Shown in pieces: positions 23,782 to 36,537 of a stretch of 64,000 nucleotides of DNA. A program made the position numbers and the translations under genes. Below the pieces are notes generated by a model. The model was not told the DNA's origin and made no database searches. It worked only from the letters and a program-made list of their open reading frames with translations. The stretch's first letter is position 1. Every line of letters begins with the position of its first letter. Source of the DNA: Ophioceras dolichostomum (Eukaryota > Ascomycota > Sordariomycetes > Magnaporthales > Ophioceraceae); contig PYST01000055.1 in assembly GCA_003049485.1 (NCBI GenBank), forward strand, positions 62,001 through 126,000. The letters run 5' to 3'.

Positions 23782-24497
23782 TGTTCAACGTAGCGGGTTT
23801 CCGTGGGCGACTTTTGAGGGCGAATGGGTGTGTGGTTGAGCTTGAGGGTGGGTGCGTTTGCTGCTGCCTGCTGTGCGGTACGGGTACTTCGGCTGAAGCT
23901 TTCGCGACGGAGCTTTCGCGGCGGGTTTGGTGGCGTAGTAGTGGGCTAAAACAGCGACACGAATATCTCTAGGCCATTAATAGGCAACCGTAGTCAAGTT
24001 AGTCAGGGCTGCCGGAGAGGTATTGTCGTCAATGTTAAATCGCGTGAGGAGCTGGATGGCTGATGCTTCGTCGATGATGTGCCAGATAAGATGGTGCATC
24101 AATGGTGGCGTGGCGTTGGAGGACACACAGTCAGCAGAAGCGAGGCGCGGCTCAGTGCCACGCTGCAAGCTGCTGCAGAATCCACTTCGATGACTTCAAT
24201 GCGTTGCAGCGCGGTTACACACACCCGATTTAGGGCCAAGCGCTGCGTGGGGGGATGCTACAGGGGTGTTGCCAGCAGGCATTGACCTGCCTCACACGCT
24301 AGTAGGTGCGCTAAACAGCACTGAACTTGAAGCCAATTGATCCTCCCACCCGCCCGGTCTCCATTACTCAATGTATTCCGTACTCTCACACCGCCTCAAC
24401 CTCGGTACAAACTACACCTACATGCCTTTACCCTTCACCAAAACTCCAGATGCCCGTACAGATAGATAAAAGATAAAAGCCGTGATCAAGTGATCAC
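23782..24497. other. Intergenic region
   Basis: Spacer between two minus-strand genes, holding the promoter of the roadblock gene and the 3' end of the kinase-like gene. No feature recognised. Confidence 0.5.
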
Positions 24498-26269
24498 CTA
24501 CAAGCCGAGCGACTCCGGCACTCCCACGCACATGGATCCCACCCCCCTCGCCCGTTCCCTCTCCCTCCTCCAATCATTGCCCCACCGGCGCCGAATGTCC
24601 TCCTCAAGCGTGACAACGCGCCTCCCGTCCTCGTCCGCGCGCATCCACGTCTGCCAGGCGTCGCGCGCGTACCGGTACACGTCGCAGGTCGCCGCGCGCA
24701 GCGGCGAGCGGTGCAGCCGCAGCAGGCTGCCGACCACGGCGTCGAGCCCCCAGTCCGCGTGGTCGAGCCCGTGGTAGTCCGTGTGCTCGGCCAGCAGCGA
24801 CCGGCCCGACCCGCCGTCGCCCACGTCCAGGACGGCCGCGATCTCGCGCGCGCGGAAGCAGCAGTCGTGGTCGCAGACGTCCGCAGCAGAAGAGGAGGAG
24901 GAGGAGGAGGAGGAGCCTGTGAGCGACGACGACAGAGACGGCACCGAAGCAGCACCGGCGCTGCTGCCGTGGGGACATCCGCAGACTTCGCATGAGTCTG
25001 CCTCGGGGTCTGGGAGCGACGTGCCTGTCATCATGCGGTAGAGGAGCGCGCCTACGGCGTAGAGCTCGGTGCCTCGCGTGTAGGGTCGTTTCTCCTTTTT
25101 TTGATTCAAATTTTGTTTCTTGTCAGTTCTTTCTTGTGCCGTCTGTCTGCGACCACTTCAATCTCTCAGGGGACCGTGGCATGACTGTTAGGCTCTTGTC
25201 CTACCTTGCTTAACTTTCGGATAGCCTCCCCGCCCTTCTCGATCACAGACCGCAGGCTCGCCAGTTCCTTAGCGGTACCATCCCCCTCGTACGAAGCGAG
25301 CAGGTATGACTCCTTGGCATAATCGGCCACGTGGCCCGAGACGTGGACCCGGGAGTAGTTGCCGAGCTTGCACAGGCCGTACGTCTCGCTGCCGCGTGGC
25401 TGCTGGAAGAAGACGTTTTCCGGCGTGATGTTCCGGTGGAGGACCGGCAGCCAGTCCATGTCGGCGATCCACTCGTTCACGTCATGCCGGACCTCGAACC
25501 TAGCACCGTCGTCAGCGTCGCCGTCGTCGTCGTTGTCGCCTTCCTTGTCCTCCTCCCGGCCTTTGCCTTTGTCATCATCGTGACCGCCGATGGTTTCTCG
25601 GACGGCGTACGTGTACTCGTCCTCGCGGTAGCCGTCGTGCAACCACGCCAGCGCACGCAGCAGCGACACGAGCACATGCCAGCACAGCGATGGCGGCAGG
25701 AATCCCGTCTCCGTCTTCTCGACCGGTGGATTGTCGAACATGGTGGCTAGCGTGCCGGCGTCGCACCAGTCCCAGACGAGGTAACGCTGCGCCGGCTGCA
25801 GGCCCGAAGCGCTGGCCTTGCTCTTGCCCTTGGCGGCAGAGGCGGAGGAGCCGGCCGCGGCCGCGGAAGGCGGGCTGGGTACACGCATGACCCCGGCGAT
25901 GGACAGCAGGTTCTCGTGGTTCAGGAGGTTCATCAGCATCTCACCCACCCCTCCGGCTCCTTCGGGCTGGTCGATCGTCTCCAGGAGCCAGTCGGGCTTG
26001 CCCTTGCCGTCCCCGACCTCTCCCACCAAGAGCTCGCCGTCACTCGCCCGTCTCACCAGCATAAGACGGCGGTTTTCCTCGTTCCCCGTCCCGAGCCCAT
26101 CGTCTAGGAACTTGACGATGGAAAGATCATCCCGCCCCTCCACAATTGTGCTGGTCGCCATATGGTGCGATGTGGATTCGGGTGTCGGTGGTCGTTCAAT
26201 AGTGCTTTTCTTGAGTCTTCGTCTGGCTGTCGCCCGTTTGACACCTTTCGTCTTTTCGTTGCAGGACAA
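24498..26269 (-). CDS. Protein-kinase-fold protein, probable pseudokinase
   Basis: Predicted 553 residues in two exons (26269-25205 and 25094-24498, phase 0, CTGAC branch site). The kinase fold is traceable: hinge-like LVWDWCDAGTL, a helix with ALAWLHDG, catalytic-loop-like VLHRNITPENVFF, and a C-lobe block RGTELYAVGALLYRMMTG. The HRD motif is HRN, the DFG position reads LGN, and no VAIK lysine is evident (LLVGEVGDG occupies its strand), so catalysis is unlikely. Low-complexity inserts interrupt the N-lobe, the region before the catalytic loop (Asp/Glu-rich) and the C-lobe (polyserine beside Cys-rich CEVCGCPHG). An alternative start is Met at 26161. Role unknown; a scaffold or regulatory role is inference. 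Confidence 0.75.
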
Positions 26270-28811
26270 GTGTTCGCGACGAAATATTGAGGACTCGGTT
26301 TTGGAAGCACGGAGTCGGGGTGCACACCGTTTGCGTACGCCAGATCGATTTTTTTTTTTTTTTTGCTAATGACGCCTTGGAATGCTTACGGCCGCAGCAA
26401 CGCGACATCCCTTTAGTCCGCCATTCCACATTCTTCGGCCATCGCTCTCTCCGTTTGCCGTTCATAGGTATCATTCTTTGTTTTTTATTGTCAGACCAAT
26501 GCCAGTCATTCCCCATTTCCGTCGTCGCTTGTCATTTTCTCTGGCCCCAATTTCATATTCTCCATCTTTTCTCGTTTATCTCTATTCTCACTACCTACGT
26601 CCTGCGGAACTGGCAAGGGGATGAACTGGGAGGGGAGAATCTAGTGAAGGACAATCAGCAGAGTGTGTGGTGTGTGGGAAACGGTGTCGTCCCATAGAAG
26701 TCGCTGAGTGCACGAGTACCGTACCATCATCACTCACGAGGAGGGAGGGCTGATCGTGTCGAGGTGGCCTGCTTCTGAGGGCAAGTTTAAGAGACCGGTC
26801 GACTCTCCCTTCCCTCCCTTTCCAAACCAACCCGACACCGGCAATTTGTCATTCTCGACAATGCCAAGGGCGCTATCTATATGTACTGTGGTACATTCCT
26901 CTTTCCTGACATCATTCAAGAGGTCCTGGTGCGGCTATACCGTCCAGGGTCCGCGACGCGCGCTCTGACAGGCTAGCGCTGCGATCTACGAGCCCATGCA
27001 TTCCTTCCACTTCTGCCCCTTTCAACATCCTTCCCCTGGCCCGAAACTGTTTTGTCCGAAAGAGCGTGGATTTTCGGCCGACGAGCCTGGTCTCGTCGTG
27101 ACAGTCGGGCATTTCATCGGACATTTTCTTTCGGTTTCTCCCTGGCCGCCCCCCTGGATGCAGTGTGTCACGGAGGATGCCGCTGATAAACATTTTGATC
27201 CTGCCCTGCAGAAAAGTGTTGATGCAAAATCGATCAGATCTGTCTCGGCTCGATCGGCACCAGCGCTGTCAGAAGTGTCGGAGAAGCGCAGTAGAACAGG
27301 CATTGTCGACCGTCTTGGGTCATGTCCCTGACAGCTGTTTTTTCTCCCTCCCTCTCCCTTTGGCGAGATCGAGCGATACCCAGACCGGAGTATGTCCGCT
27401 CTGCCAAGTTTTTTGTCAAAGCAAGTAGTGTTTGTCTTGCCCTCACCTGCTGTAGACTAGCAGTGACGAGGTCAAGGCCATCGCTGTATGCGTATCGTAA
27501 TGGTTTGTTAAGAGACCTTTCATCCGTCCGCCCGTTCCGAAGAACATTACCGCCAGTTCCAACTGCCTAAATGCGTGTTTACCTACCTCCTCGCCCGCCT
27601 GTCTATCTGTCTACGTCAACGTGGAGCTGTGCATTCCATAATTCATGGCCCACAGTCCGTCGCAGCTATCGAATGCATCGTGGATAACGGCCTGATATTC
27701 CTCTCGATGGAAAAGGCGCGGTTCTACATCTCAAGTACTATACAGTGTCTTTTTTCCTGATCAGGCTGGGATTGCGCCAGACAGACATGCGGACTGATAA
27801 TGCATCACGCACGCACGGCAGTTGTGCACAGTGTCAACTTATTTATGTGCGTTTCTTCTTTTTCGTCCTCTCGTAAAAGTGGTTAATAAGTCGACCAAAA
27901 TTGCCGTCTTGGTCCGGTTGACACCAATGATGTTTCAGCCGGTCAACCCACTAAACCAAACCAAACCTCCTACTGGAAAGGGTCCGGGGGAAATGGAGAT
28001 CATAACAGAAGCCCATATTTCTAAAAGGGCACTGGGCCAGATAATCGATCGTCTATCTAGGTATGTGGCTACCTGCTGTTTGAGCGAGGCCGCATGTATC
28101 GCCGACTGTACGGAGAACTAGTAGAAGTGCTGCCGCCGCCCACGTTCTTGTTGCAACCTCCTGCACTTCTCTTTTGATCTGCATGATACCGAGCCATAAC
28201 CATTTATCCCGCTTCCAGTGTAACCCACCTCCTCTTGTTTTTCCAGGCACTCCGAAGTTCTCGAAGCCTTCGAAATGCTCCGTGTGTGGGTGGGTGGGTG
28301 TGATGTGTTTGCGGTGAATTCTCCGGTTTCTGCTGAACATCGTTACCCGCTTCTACCTCCGCCTGCAGTGCAGTGGTTTGGTGAGTGAGCCAAAGTCTCC
28401 TCCTCCCAAACGGGGGGGCATTCGGATATCCGCGGGTGAATGAGAGTCTAATTCAGGTGGTCGTGTTCTTCTGCCTGTGGTAAGAGTAGTATCCCTTTGA
28501 GATCGGGTTCTTTGTCAAGAGCTTGAGCGCAACAGCGCAGTTGCAGTGCGTGCTTCCTCGTCTATTATGCGCAAGTTCGGGAGCTCGTACAGATGCGTGA
28601 GGCCAACAAAAATATGAGCTTGAAATCCCTAGGGCTCATGGCCACTTCGGGGATCACCAGAACGTTTGGCGCGGATCGGCTATGAGCGAGTGTGGCTCGT
28701 TTCTTTTTTTTCTCGAAAGCGCACTTGGGGGAATCGAAATCTTGGGAGCCACGGATATTATTGGCTAGTAGGTAGTTGTCTGATTCGATAATCGTATTTG
28801 CTTCGTCGGAC
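26270..28811. other. Intergenic region
   Basis: About 2.5 kb between the kinase-like gene and the 3' end of the ZIP gene. No coding sequence recognised. Contains a 16-T homopolymer (26349-26364) just upstream of the kinase-like gene. Confidence 0.5.
26349..26364. repeat. Poly(T) tract upstream of the kinase-like gene
   Basis: Sixteen consecutive T on the plus strand, so poly(dA) on the coding strand of the downstream minus-strand gene, 80 bp before its first Met. Such tracts exclude nucleosomes in fungal promoters; that role here is inferred. Confidence 0.6.
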
Positions 28812-30486
28812 TCATGCGAAAGCGCCGACGATGGACATGCCAAGCGCTAGTGTGAAGTGTTAGGTTAGCCTCTCTAGTGTTTACGACGAGGGATGAGACG
28901 GGAGGCTAGATGCTCACCTCCGAGGAGGACCAGGCCGAAAGCGGAAATCTTCATTTTCTTGGTCATCACCCTATTGGCTTCCTCGGAGAGGAAGTCCTCG
29001 GCGAGAAGATCCACAAGGGCGGCATAAATCAACAAGCCGGAGGAGCTAGAGGTTGTTGCGGTGGTGGTTAGCCATCTTCCCGTTAATTAACGCGCCAGAG
29101 TGTGGCCTGAGGTTTAACTAATAAGTAAACATGAGGTCTTACATCGCGTTGAAGATGCCAACGATGATGAGGCCAAAGGCGCTGTTCGGGTCGTACGAAT
29201 TTCGGGCGAGTAGTCCGATAGCCTGACCAATGGGGGCTGTGGTGCCAAAAGCAACGACGAGAAGCCATGGTCGGATGCTGCCCTTGGGATAAGGTACAGC
29301 AGCAATGCGGGAGCCAAGACCTAACCCTTCGAACATCTGGTGGAACAGGATTGCGATGAGCAGGATCAAGAACCCGTCGACTGTGATGCTGACAGTCATG
29401 CCGACGAAGACGGAGTGGAATAGGATACCGCCCTCCAGAAGAGTGATGTTGAGAGACATCTTGCGGTACACAGCCGGGTCGACCATCTGTCCTTCCTCAT
29501 CGAACCAGGGCGCCGCCTCCTTGGTGTCGATAACGGTGTTGCGCTTCCTGACCTCTGACTGGTTCACAGGCTGGTACTGTTGTTGTGACGACGCGGCCTT
29601 TATCAGGCTCATCATCTCCAGGCGCTGCCGGACGTATTGCTCGTAGAACACGACGAACCACGGGGGCATCTCGGACTCTGGGAGGTATGGGTTCTTGGTA
29701 TCTGGGTCGTCAAAGGGGTTCCGGTTCTGGTTCTGATATTGCTCGTCCTCGTACCTGCGGAGATGATCAGTTTTCGGCCAATGATACATGATACGTGAGC
29801 GATTTGCTGTGACTTACATCTTCTGTGCCATCTTCTTCTCGAATTCCACATCGTCGGTCTGGAAGCTGGCCGCGTTGTACCTCGGAGGCCGTTGAGGGGG
29901 TGCTCTAGGGGCTTCCTCAAGGCCGGTCGGTCCGCCGTGAGAGTGACCACCCGTCTTGCTGTTCAGCCACATCTCGATAACGAAGAGGGCGAACAGAGAA
30001 GCCATCATGATGACGCCCGGCAACGGTGGATAGTCCTTGACGAAAAGATCGGGAAGGCATGGGTCGGAAAGGCTGAAGAACGCAGTCGGAAGAAGCTATT
30101 CGGACACTCAGCGGTCAGCATGAGAGTACGATAGACCAGAACTCGAGGCGCTGCGCCTATTGAGCTACTCACATGTACAAAGGCCGTCGCGATGAGTACT
30201 CCTGTGCCGAAATGTTTGCAAGCGAAGAATACCTTGGGAGGTATCTTCATCCAGGTGACTTTCTTGGCTACGACTGGAAACCCAGCGCCGAATAACGAGG
30301 CAGCAAGGACGAGAACTATTCGCCTGTCAGTACTACAGACTCATCCCATAGTCGTCATGGTGATCATGATGGTCTTGTTGGGAGATACTCACAAAGGCCG
30401 CCGACATGCAAAGGCAAGTCGTACTCCCCAGACGGGGCACCTCCTCCGCATTGCGGCTTCGCCTCCATTGCCTCCATTGCCTCCAT
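28812..30486 (-). CDS. ZIP-family zinc/iron transporter
   Basis: Predicted 429-residue membrane importer in six exons: 30486-30393, 30315-30173, 30095-29818, 29754-29143, 29045-28918 and 28846-28812, all phase-consistent. It shows the ZIP hallmarks: a His-rich cytosolic loop (KTGGHSHGG) between helices 3 and 4, then HSVFVGMTVS in helix 4 and HQMFEGLGLG in helix 5, which form the metal path. It ends GMSIVGAFA. The long third loop and overall layout resemble fungal Zrt-type plasma-membrane zinc importers. It starts with an imperfect Met-Glu-Ala triplet repeat, so any of three Met codons could be used. Divergent from a CDF metal exporter 2.9 kb away. Metal specificity is inferred. Confidence 0.9.
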
Positions 30487-32533
30487 AGTCTCCAATTCAA
30501 GCCCAGGCCACCCTCTATCGACAATTAAGAAACAAGAAAGAGAAAAGAGAAAGAAGAGAACCCAAAGCGACCGGCACCATTGGAGCCGTCCCGCGGCCTC
30601 AAAAATGAAAAGAAAAAAGTCTATCAAAGATGACTGACGTCCAGACGTCAACGAAAAGAAAGAAAAGAACAAGACTCAAATAAAGAAAGTATACGACCAA
30701 ACCATGGAGACGGAAGGCCCAGCAAATATCATGCCGAGAATAAAAAGTTCGGAAAGATCTTCTGCTTTAATACTTGGCGCAGCTATCAACCTCCCAACTT
30801 TTCATCATTCTTCGACCCCTTTCTCAAAGGGCAAGAATATCCGCGATGGCATGGGCGCTCCCGTAGAGATCGGAACAGGTAGGACATAGATGAATCAAGG
30901 AAAGGAGGCCAGGAGATCATCTAAGTGATATGATGTCGACGGATAGATGCCCGGCAGACACAACAAACACCCACTGACAGCACAGGGATAGGGGATAGAG
31001 ACAGGGGACCATGCGGGATAGAGTCCGGGGTCCCTGTGGTCTACGACGTGTTGTGTGAGTTGTTGACTACACACTACGCGCATAGGCGTAGCTGAGAACG
31101 GCACAAGTGGCAAGCCAGCCGGCGTGTCATCCCGGTCAACGGCGTTAAAACTTACGTGACTGGCAAAGACCTGCGAGCAAAGAAAGTTTTGGCTGAACTC
31201 AGCTTCATCGTCAGCTTCATCATAAGGCTTGGCATCGAAGGTTCCCACAAGGTGCCGCTTTGACCCGGACTCACTAACAGACTTGGAAACATAACAGACC
31301 CAGCATGCAAGGAGAAAGAAGTAATCCATTCATGGAAAGGTGCAGGTGGTATGATTGCCTCTAGCGCCCTGTACTACGAATACAATGACGCCCGCCACGA
31401 GTAAGTATGTTACCCCACCATGACCCCTATGACAGAGACAACCTCGGTGAAAGGACGACGTGTCGGCGAGGCTACGACACCTGGGGTCGGACCCCTCTTG
31501 CAAACGCCAAGCATCCACTCAGAAGTCCAACATTTCAAATCGCAGCTGGAAGGAGGTTGCATTCCGAAGAAGCTGTGAAACTACGAGGACCCACGACGAG
31601 CCATGGTCGGATGGCCTCGAGGACGGAGAATATCATGTAGGGCTCATTGACAGTCGCCAATCGGGAGCTAGCTCCCAGCCTCAAAGCCAAAAGGACGACG
31701 GGGAATAAGGGGGGGCAAGCGGGTAAAGTTTCGCGGGACACGGGGGCGGCTACATGTAAGCTTGAAGAGTGGCCCCAACGGGCACCAGGAACGTCATGAT
31801 GCAACAGAGCACGACCTTGGACTTAGTCGTCCCTTTTTTCAGGGCTTCCAGGGCAGCAGGGCAGCGGGGCAGGTCTCAAGGTCTCAATTCTGGTTGACTC
31901 GGAATCCTAGTTGGGGAGGCAAGGGTAGGCCGTGATTGGGTCGATCAGGCCTGGTGAGACCCGATCAGCATCAACTGCTGCTGGGTTTCTGCTGAGTATT
32001 CCATGAGTAAACAGGCAACAGAACCGCCGAAGGCCGCCGATGCATTTGAAGAGAACAACACCAGGTCTGCCTCAGAACTTGAGATCGTCTTCTTGGCAGG
32101 CGCCGTGTGTGCGTGCGTCGCTGAAAGCATCCCAAAGCAGAAGGCGGCTCTCAGCCGTTCCGGCTGGTTGAAACCAAGCGCCAAGGCCAATCGGGGCACT
32201 TGCCCCCACAAACGCGCACCCAACCCCACCATGATGAAGTATAACACCCTATTGGCCAGTCTGCCCACTGTAATCACCCAAGCTCGGAGCCCTTTCCCCC
32301 CTACAAAACCAACTACCGGCTGCCGGTGCCCGACTAGTCGAAGGGAAAAGGCGAGAGGCGAGATGCGAGATGGCACACGACCGCCACATGGGAGGTGGTA
32401 TTCTAGAACAAACGCCAAGCGGTTTGATATCCGCCAAAGCTGGTACCTGAGGAGTCAAAGCCGCTGCCGGCCGAGGGACCTTCCCTCTACGGAGGATCTA
32501 ACCCGACGCACACACATTTAGCATACCAGTGCT

Positions 32534-32566
32534 ACTACTGCAGGACTACTGCCGGACTACTGCGGG
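32534..32566. repeat. Three 11-bp tandem units
   Basis: Three adjacent units of the form ACTACTGCNGG, the second and third with single-base differences. Short, and of no known function. Confidence 0.75.
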
Positions 32567-32838
32567 ACGTTGGGCGTAGAGAGGGGAGCCCTAAAGAACA
32601 ACTAACTCCGTCCCTATGAGGGTCCCGAAATGCCACACGTGCCCACAACTGTGTGGAGAGGTATTTCGGTATTTCGCAAGAACTGCAGAACCCCGCGCGC
32701 CAATGACCAAATTCTTGTTAGTCAACAGAATGAGGAATGGGGATCCTCGCAAGAAGCGTCCATAATACCTTGCCTGATAGCTATCGCTCGCCCAGTCACA
32801 CGCTCACAAGTTGGGTGGCGAGTGGCCGGAAGAGCCGA

Positions 32839-32866
32839 CCGGCTAGTCTTGCCCGGCTAGTCTTGC
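32839..32866. repeat. Two 14-bp tandem units
   Basis: Perfect direct duplication of CCGGCTAGTCTTGC, in the same intergenic region as the 11-bp triplet repeat. Likely replication slippage. Confidence 0.7.
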
Positions 32867-33373
32867 CTCTCGATGTCTCCCTCGCTACCCCGCTCTCCCT
32901 GTCTGATGCTCGCCAATCTGCTGCACAACCCTGCCCCCAGCCCGGCTAGAGTTGATGTTTTTTACTTTTGATGAATAGCCAAATAGCGTTGTATCAGCGA
33001 TGACAACCTGCGTTTTGGAACCCATCTTTGCTGCCAAAAGACGGTGGCGAGAGACCGAACGCAGCGAATGGAGACGAATCCCCCTGAACCTTCTGTGCCC
33101 TTTTTGCATTGATGAAGCAGTGTCTGTAGCCAACTGTGCAAGAAAAATGGTCATCACGAACGCACTAAGGGGTTGCCTACCTCACCTTCCTTCCCCCTTG
33201 GAGGCCTGCCAAGTCTCGCGTGCGCCAAGGGAAGAGCGGTCCACGGGTTCAGGCATTAAAGATAAAGACAGGCTCGATTTTCCTTTCCTCTTCTTCTCAA
33301 CGAGAAGCGTTCTAAAGACTTGATTTTCATAATTCCATCCAACAGCAGACAACATCCCCCCTCATACGCCGAG

Positions 33374-35943
33374 ATGTCGAGCAAAGACTTTTCGGGAAAA
33401 CCTTCCAGTCCGGCTGGTACGTCTTTCTCCCACGTTCTTGTTACAGAACTTCAGATGTGTGTTTCGACCCTCGGAACAACGTCGGCTCTCCATTTTCCTT
33501 CCCTGAGGACTGTTAGGCAATTCGCCTAAGAGACAACAGAGGAAAAAAGAGTGCATTTTACGCGTGCATGCGTGGCCTTCTCCTCCTTTGACGAGACGGT
33601 GCCTCTCCGAACCGGGCCGACTGTGAAGGTCGAGTTTTTGCTGACGTTGAGGAATGCGGACAGAAGACTCCAATGAAGAGGCATCCATTCAGATAACCCC
33701 TGCGGATGTGGGAAGCCCCGCTGCTCGGCCGACCTCTGATCCTGTCGCCGGCAACAATGCGGGCTCTGATGACACCTCGCCCGACATTGCGATGTCGACG
33801 CGAGCAGACAGTTCCGGCCTGGCCGATCCGATGGACCTCGGGCGCCACCGCCGGAGCAACGTCACTCGGCGGCAGATGAAGATTGACCATCCCAAGGGCA
33901 ACAAGAAGGCCCTCAAGAAGTTCTACACGAGACAGAACCATCTCATCGACCAGTAAGCAAGCTAGCTAGCTAGCCTCACCAAAAGTGATGGGAGAGAACA
34001 ACTCTAGCGGTCTCGCCTTATCCACTATGACTAAGATACTTACCTCTTCTGGCGTACAAAAGGTTCCTCGGCGCAGAAGATGAGGAGCGTCTAACCACAG
34101 CAGAAGACATCCGCGTGGCACCAAAGATCAAGTTTGCAGTCAACGCCTCCTTCATCGTCAACTTCTGCCTCTTCGTCATCCAGCTATACGCTGCCATCTC
34201 TACCGGATCCTTGGCTGTACGTCTGATCGTCCTTGGCTCCTTCACCCAGAAAGCTTTGAAGATAAACATAGAAGCCGTGTTGACTCTCATCCCCTTGCTT
34301 TGCCCCTTTCACTTGATATAGCTATTTGCAACAGCTGCCGATGCCTTTGTTAGTCTCATCCTTTTTCCTAGGTCCTCCCCTCGTAAACCTCCAGAGAAGG
34401 CGGAAACGCCAAGTCGTTCTCTCCCCAACTGAGATTCTGATGACTCTGATGATGAGCGTGATGACGATCGTATGAGAAAAAAATGTTGACCGGAAGTAAT
34501 CCTGCCCTGTAGATGGACCTCGTCTCCTCTTTCGTGATGCTCATCACATCCAGGCTCGCAGCCAGGCCGAGCATATACAAGTATCCTGTGGTCAGTAGTT
34601 CCCACCGGCCATGTCTACCCCCCATGAGACGCCAAGAAGTAGTCCTCCTCTGACGCCCGGACTTTGTCAAATAGGGACGAACAAGGATCGAAACTATGGG
34701 AGTCATCCTGTTCTGCGCCCTCATGACCACGGTGGCCATTCAGCTTCTGGTAAGTCCGATGATCCCTAATCATCAGTCCCTATTCCTAGCCAGAGCACTA
34801 CCTACCCACCTAGGAGAACAACGCGAAGTCTAACACACAGGTATCATGCGCATCTAGATCGAGTCTGGTCGAAGCCTCGGAGCCGGCGAACACGACGCGG
34901 GCGAGCTTCAGCTCATCCCAATCATCTTCATCGGCATAGCCAGTAAGTTCAACGATCCCCGCCGCACCTGCCCAGCTTTGCTTGGCGTAGCGAAGAGAGT
35001 GCTGCCGTACCTCGTCTGACACTTGGGCACCTTCATTCAGTCTTCGCCAAGGGGAGCTTGATGGTCTACTGTTTCTTCTACAGGAAGTACCCATCAGTCC
35101 ATGTCTTCTTCGTAAGTGACGCCACCCCAACGTCTTCACAATCCACTCATCCCCAAGGCCTCGATATGCGGACCGAGCCCTCTTGAAACAGGGGGCAGAA
35201 GCCTTACCCGTCTAACGCATGGACTGCCAACATAGATCGACCACCGCAACGATATCGCCGTCAACGCGTTCGGTCTGATCATGTCCATCATCGGCAACCG
35301 CGTTATATGGTACCTAGACCCGATCGGTGCCATCCTCATCGCCCTGATCATCCTGTTTTCGTGGGTGACCAACGCGTTCGAGCATGTGTGGCTCCTCGTC
35401 GGCAAGTCGGCGCCCAGGGAGTTCATCTCCAAGCTCATCTACATGTCCATGACGCACGACGACCAGATTCTCAAAGTAGATACGGTAAGCGAAGCCAGAA
35501 GAAACCGCCCCCTCCCCGTTCCATCCCACAGAACCATCCGTGAGCTACTGGGCCACGTCAAGCGTCACTCATTTGAGCAAACCCGGAGAAAAAAAAACAG
35601 AATACCGCTTGCTAACACAAGGGTACCACACACGAACAAACAGTGCCGAGCGTACCACGCCGGACAAAAGTACTACGTCGAAGTCGACATCGTCATGGAC
35701 GACGAGACGCCGCTCAGGACGTCCCACGACATCAGCCAGGCGCTCCAGAGGAAGCTGGAGGGCCTCGCTGACGTCGAGAGGGCGTTCGTGCACGTAGACT
35801 ACGAGCACGAGCACGACGTGCACGAGGAGCACAAGCCGCTGTACGAGAAGAAGGACAAGTCTGCCTCCACTAAGAAGAGTCTGCGGGAGATCCTCCTGGG
35901 CGCAAAGAAAGAAGGGTCCCAGGCCGCCGCAGCGGGGTCATGA
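33374..35943 (+). CDS. Cation diffusion facilitator, Mn-type
   Basis: Predicted 456-residue metal exporter in ten exons: 33374-33416, 33664-33952, 34063-34216, 34322-34348, 34513-34590, 34675-34749, 34858-34942, 35041-35111, 35236-35484 and 35644-35943; every junction keeps frame. Metal-site motifs are DAFMD in helix 2 and DHRND in helix 5, the DxxxD pair of manganese-type CDF proteins; zinc types have His in one position. The C-terminal cytosolic domain (YYVEVDIVMDDETPLRTSHD, then FVHVDYEHEHDVHEEH) is the usual CDF alpha-beta domain. The N-terminus is long and hydrophilic. Likely a Golgi, vacuolar or endosomal Mn/H+ antiporter by family knowledge. A 27-nt exon and an intron split the first DxxxD motif. 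Confidence 0.88.
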
Positions 35944-36537
35944 CAGTAGTATAGGTATTAAAGAGAGAGAGCATTGGGACGCTAGGGATAAAAGATGAAG
36001 GGTTGATTATACTTGTATTTGGAAGCAAACAGGTTCAGGTTCGGGGGAGGATGAAAAATCGATGTACAGTAAGCCAGTAGTTAAACAATGGGACCGATCA
36101 AAAATGTGCGCCATCAGTGAAAAGGGCATCCGGTTGAGAGCGGACTTTATCATCGCAAGAACCACGCAAACGAATAAAAACCTCTTCGAAACTACCCGAA
36201 TTGGGAAAAAGGATCCATGAGTGAGGTTATTCAGAGCCCACGGAGACCGGGTAGACTGGGACCCCGAGCCGAAGGGTGCCGGACCCAAGCAGCTGGCTTG
36301 GGCTCAATTCGTGTGGCTCGCCAAGCTCCCTGATGAGCATCACGCCACATCCCATTCGACAGAAAAAATATGGGCCCCTGGAAAACCGACCGACCCACCC
36401 CGGCATGGCCTGACGGAGGGAAGCTCTTTCAAATATCGTCGAGGTGCCACGCGATGTGTAAACCAGCTCACTTTTCGTGAGAACAACAACCCGCGAAGGA
36501 GGAGAAAAAAGCCATTGAAGGGCCCTCCGCTTCAAAG
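35944..36537. other. Intergenic region
   Basis: Spacer between CDF and COX15, both on the plus strand. No feature recognised. Confidence 0.5.

Larger units (their letters stand above)
30487..33373. other. Divergent intergenic region between ZIP and CDF transporters
   Basis: About 2.9 kb with no supportable gene, serving as upstream region for both metal transporters. Plus-strand frames such as 32003-32521 lack domain character. Two small tandem repeats lie inside (near 32534-32566 and 32839-32866). I found no clear zinc-responsive ACCTTNAAGGT element by eye. Confidence 0.5.

Noticed and set aside
32003..32521. 172-codon frame between the metal transporters
   Set aside because: No domain or codon pattern like neighbouring genes.
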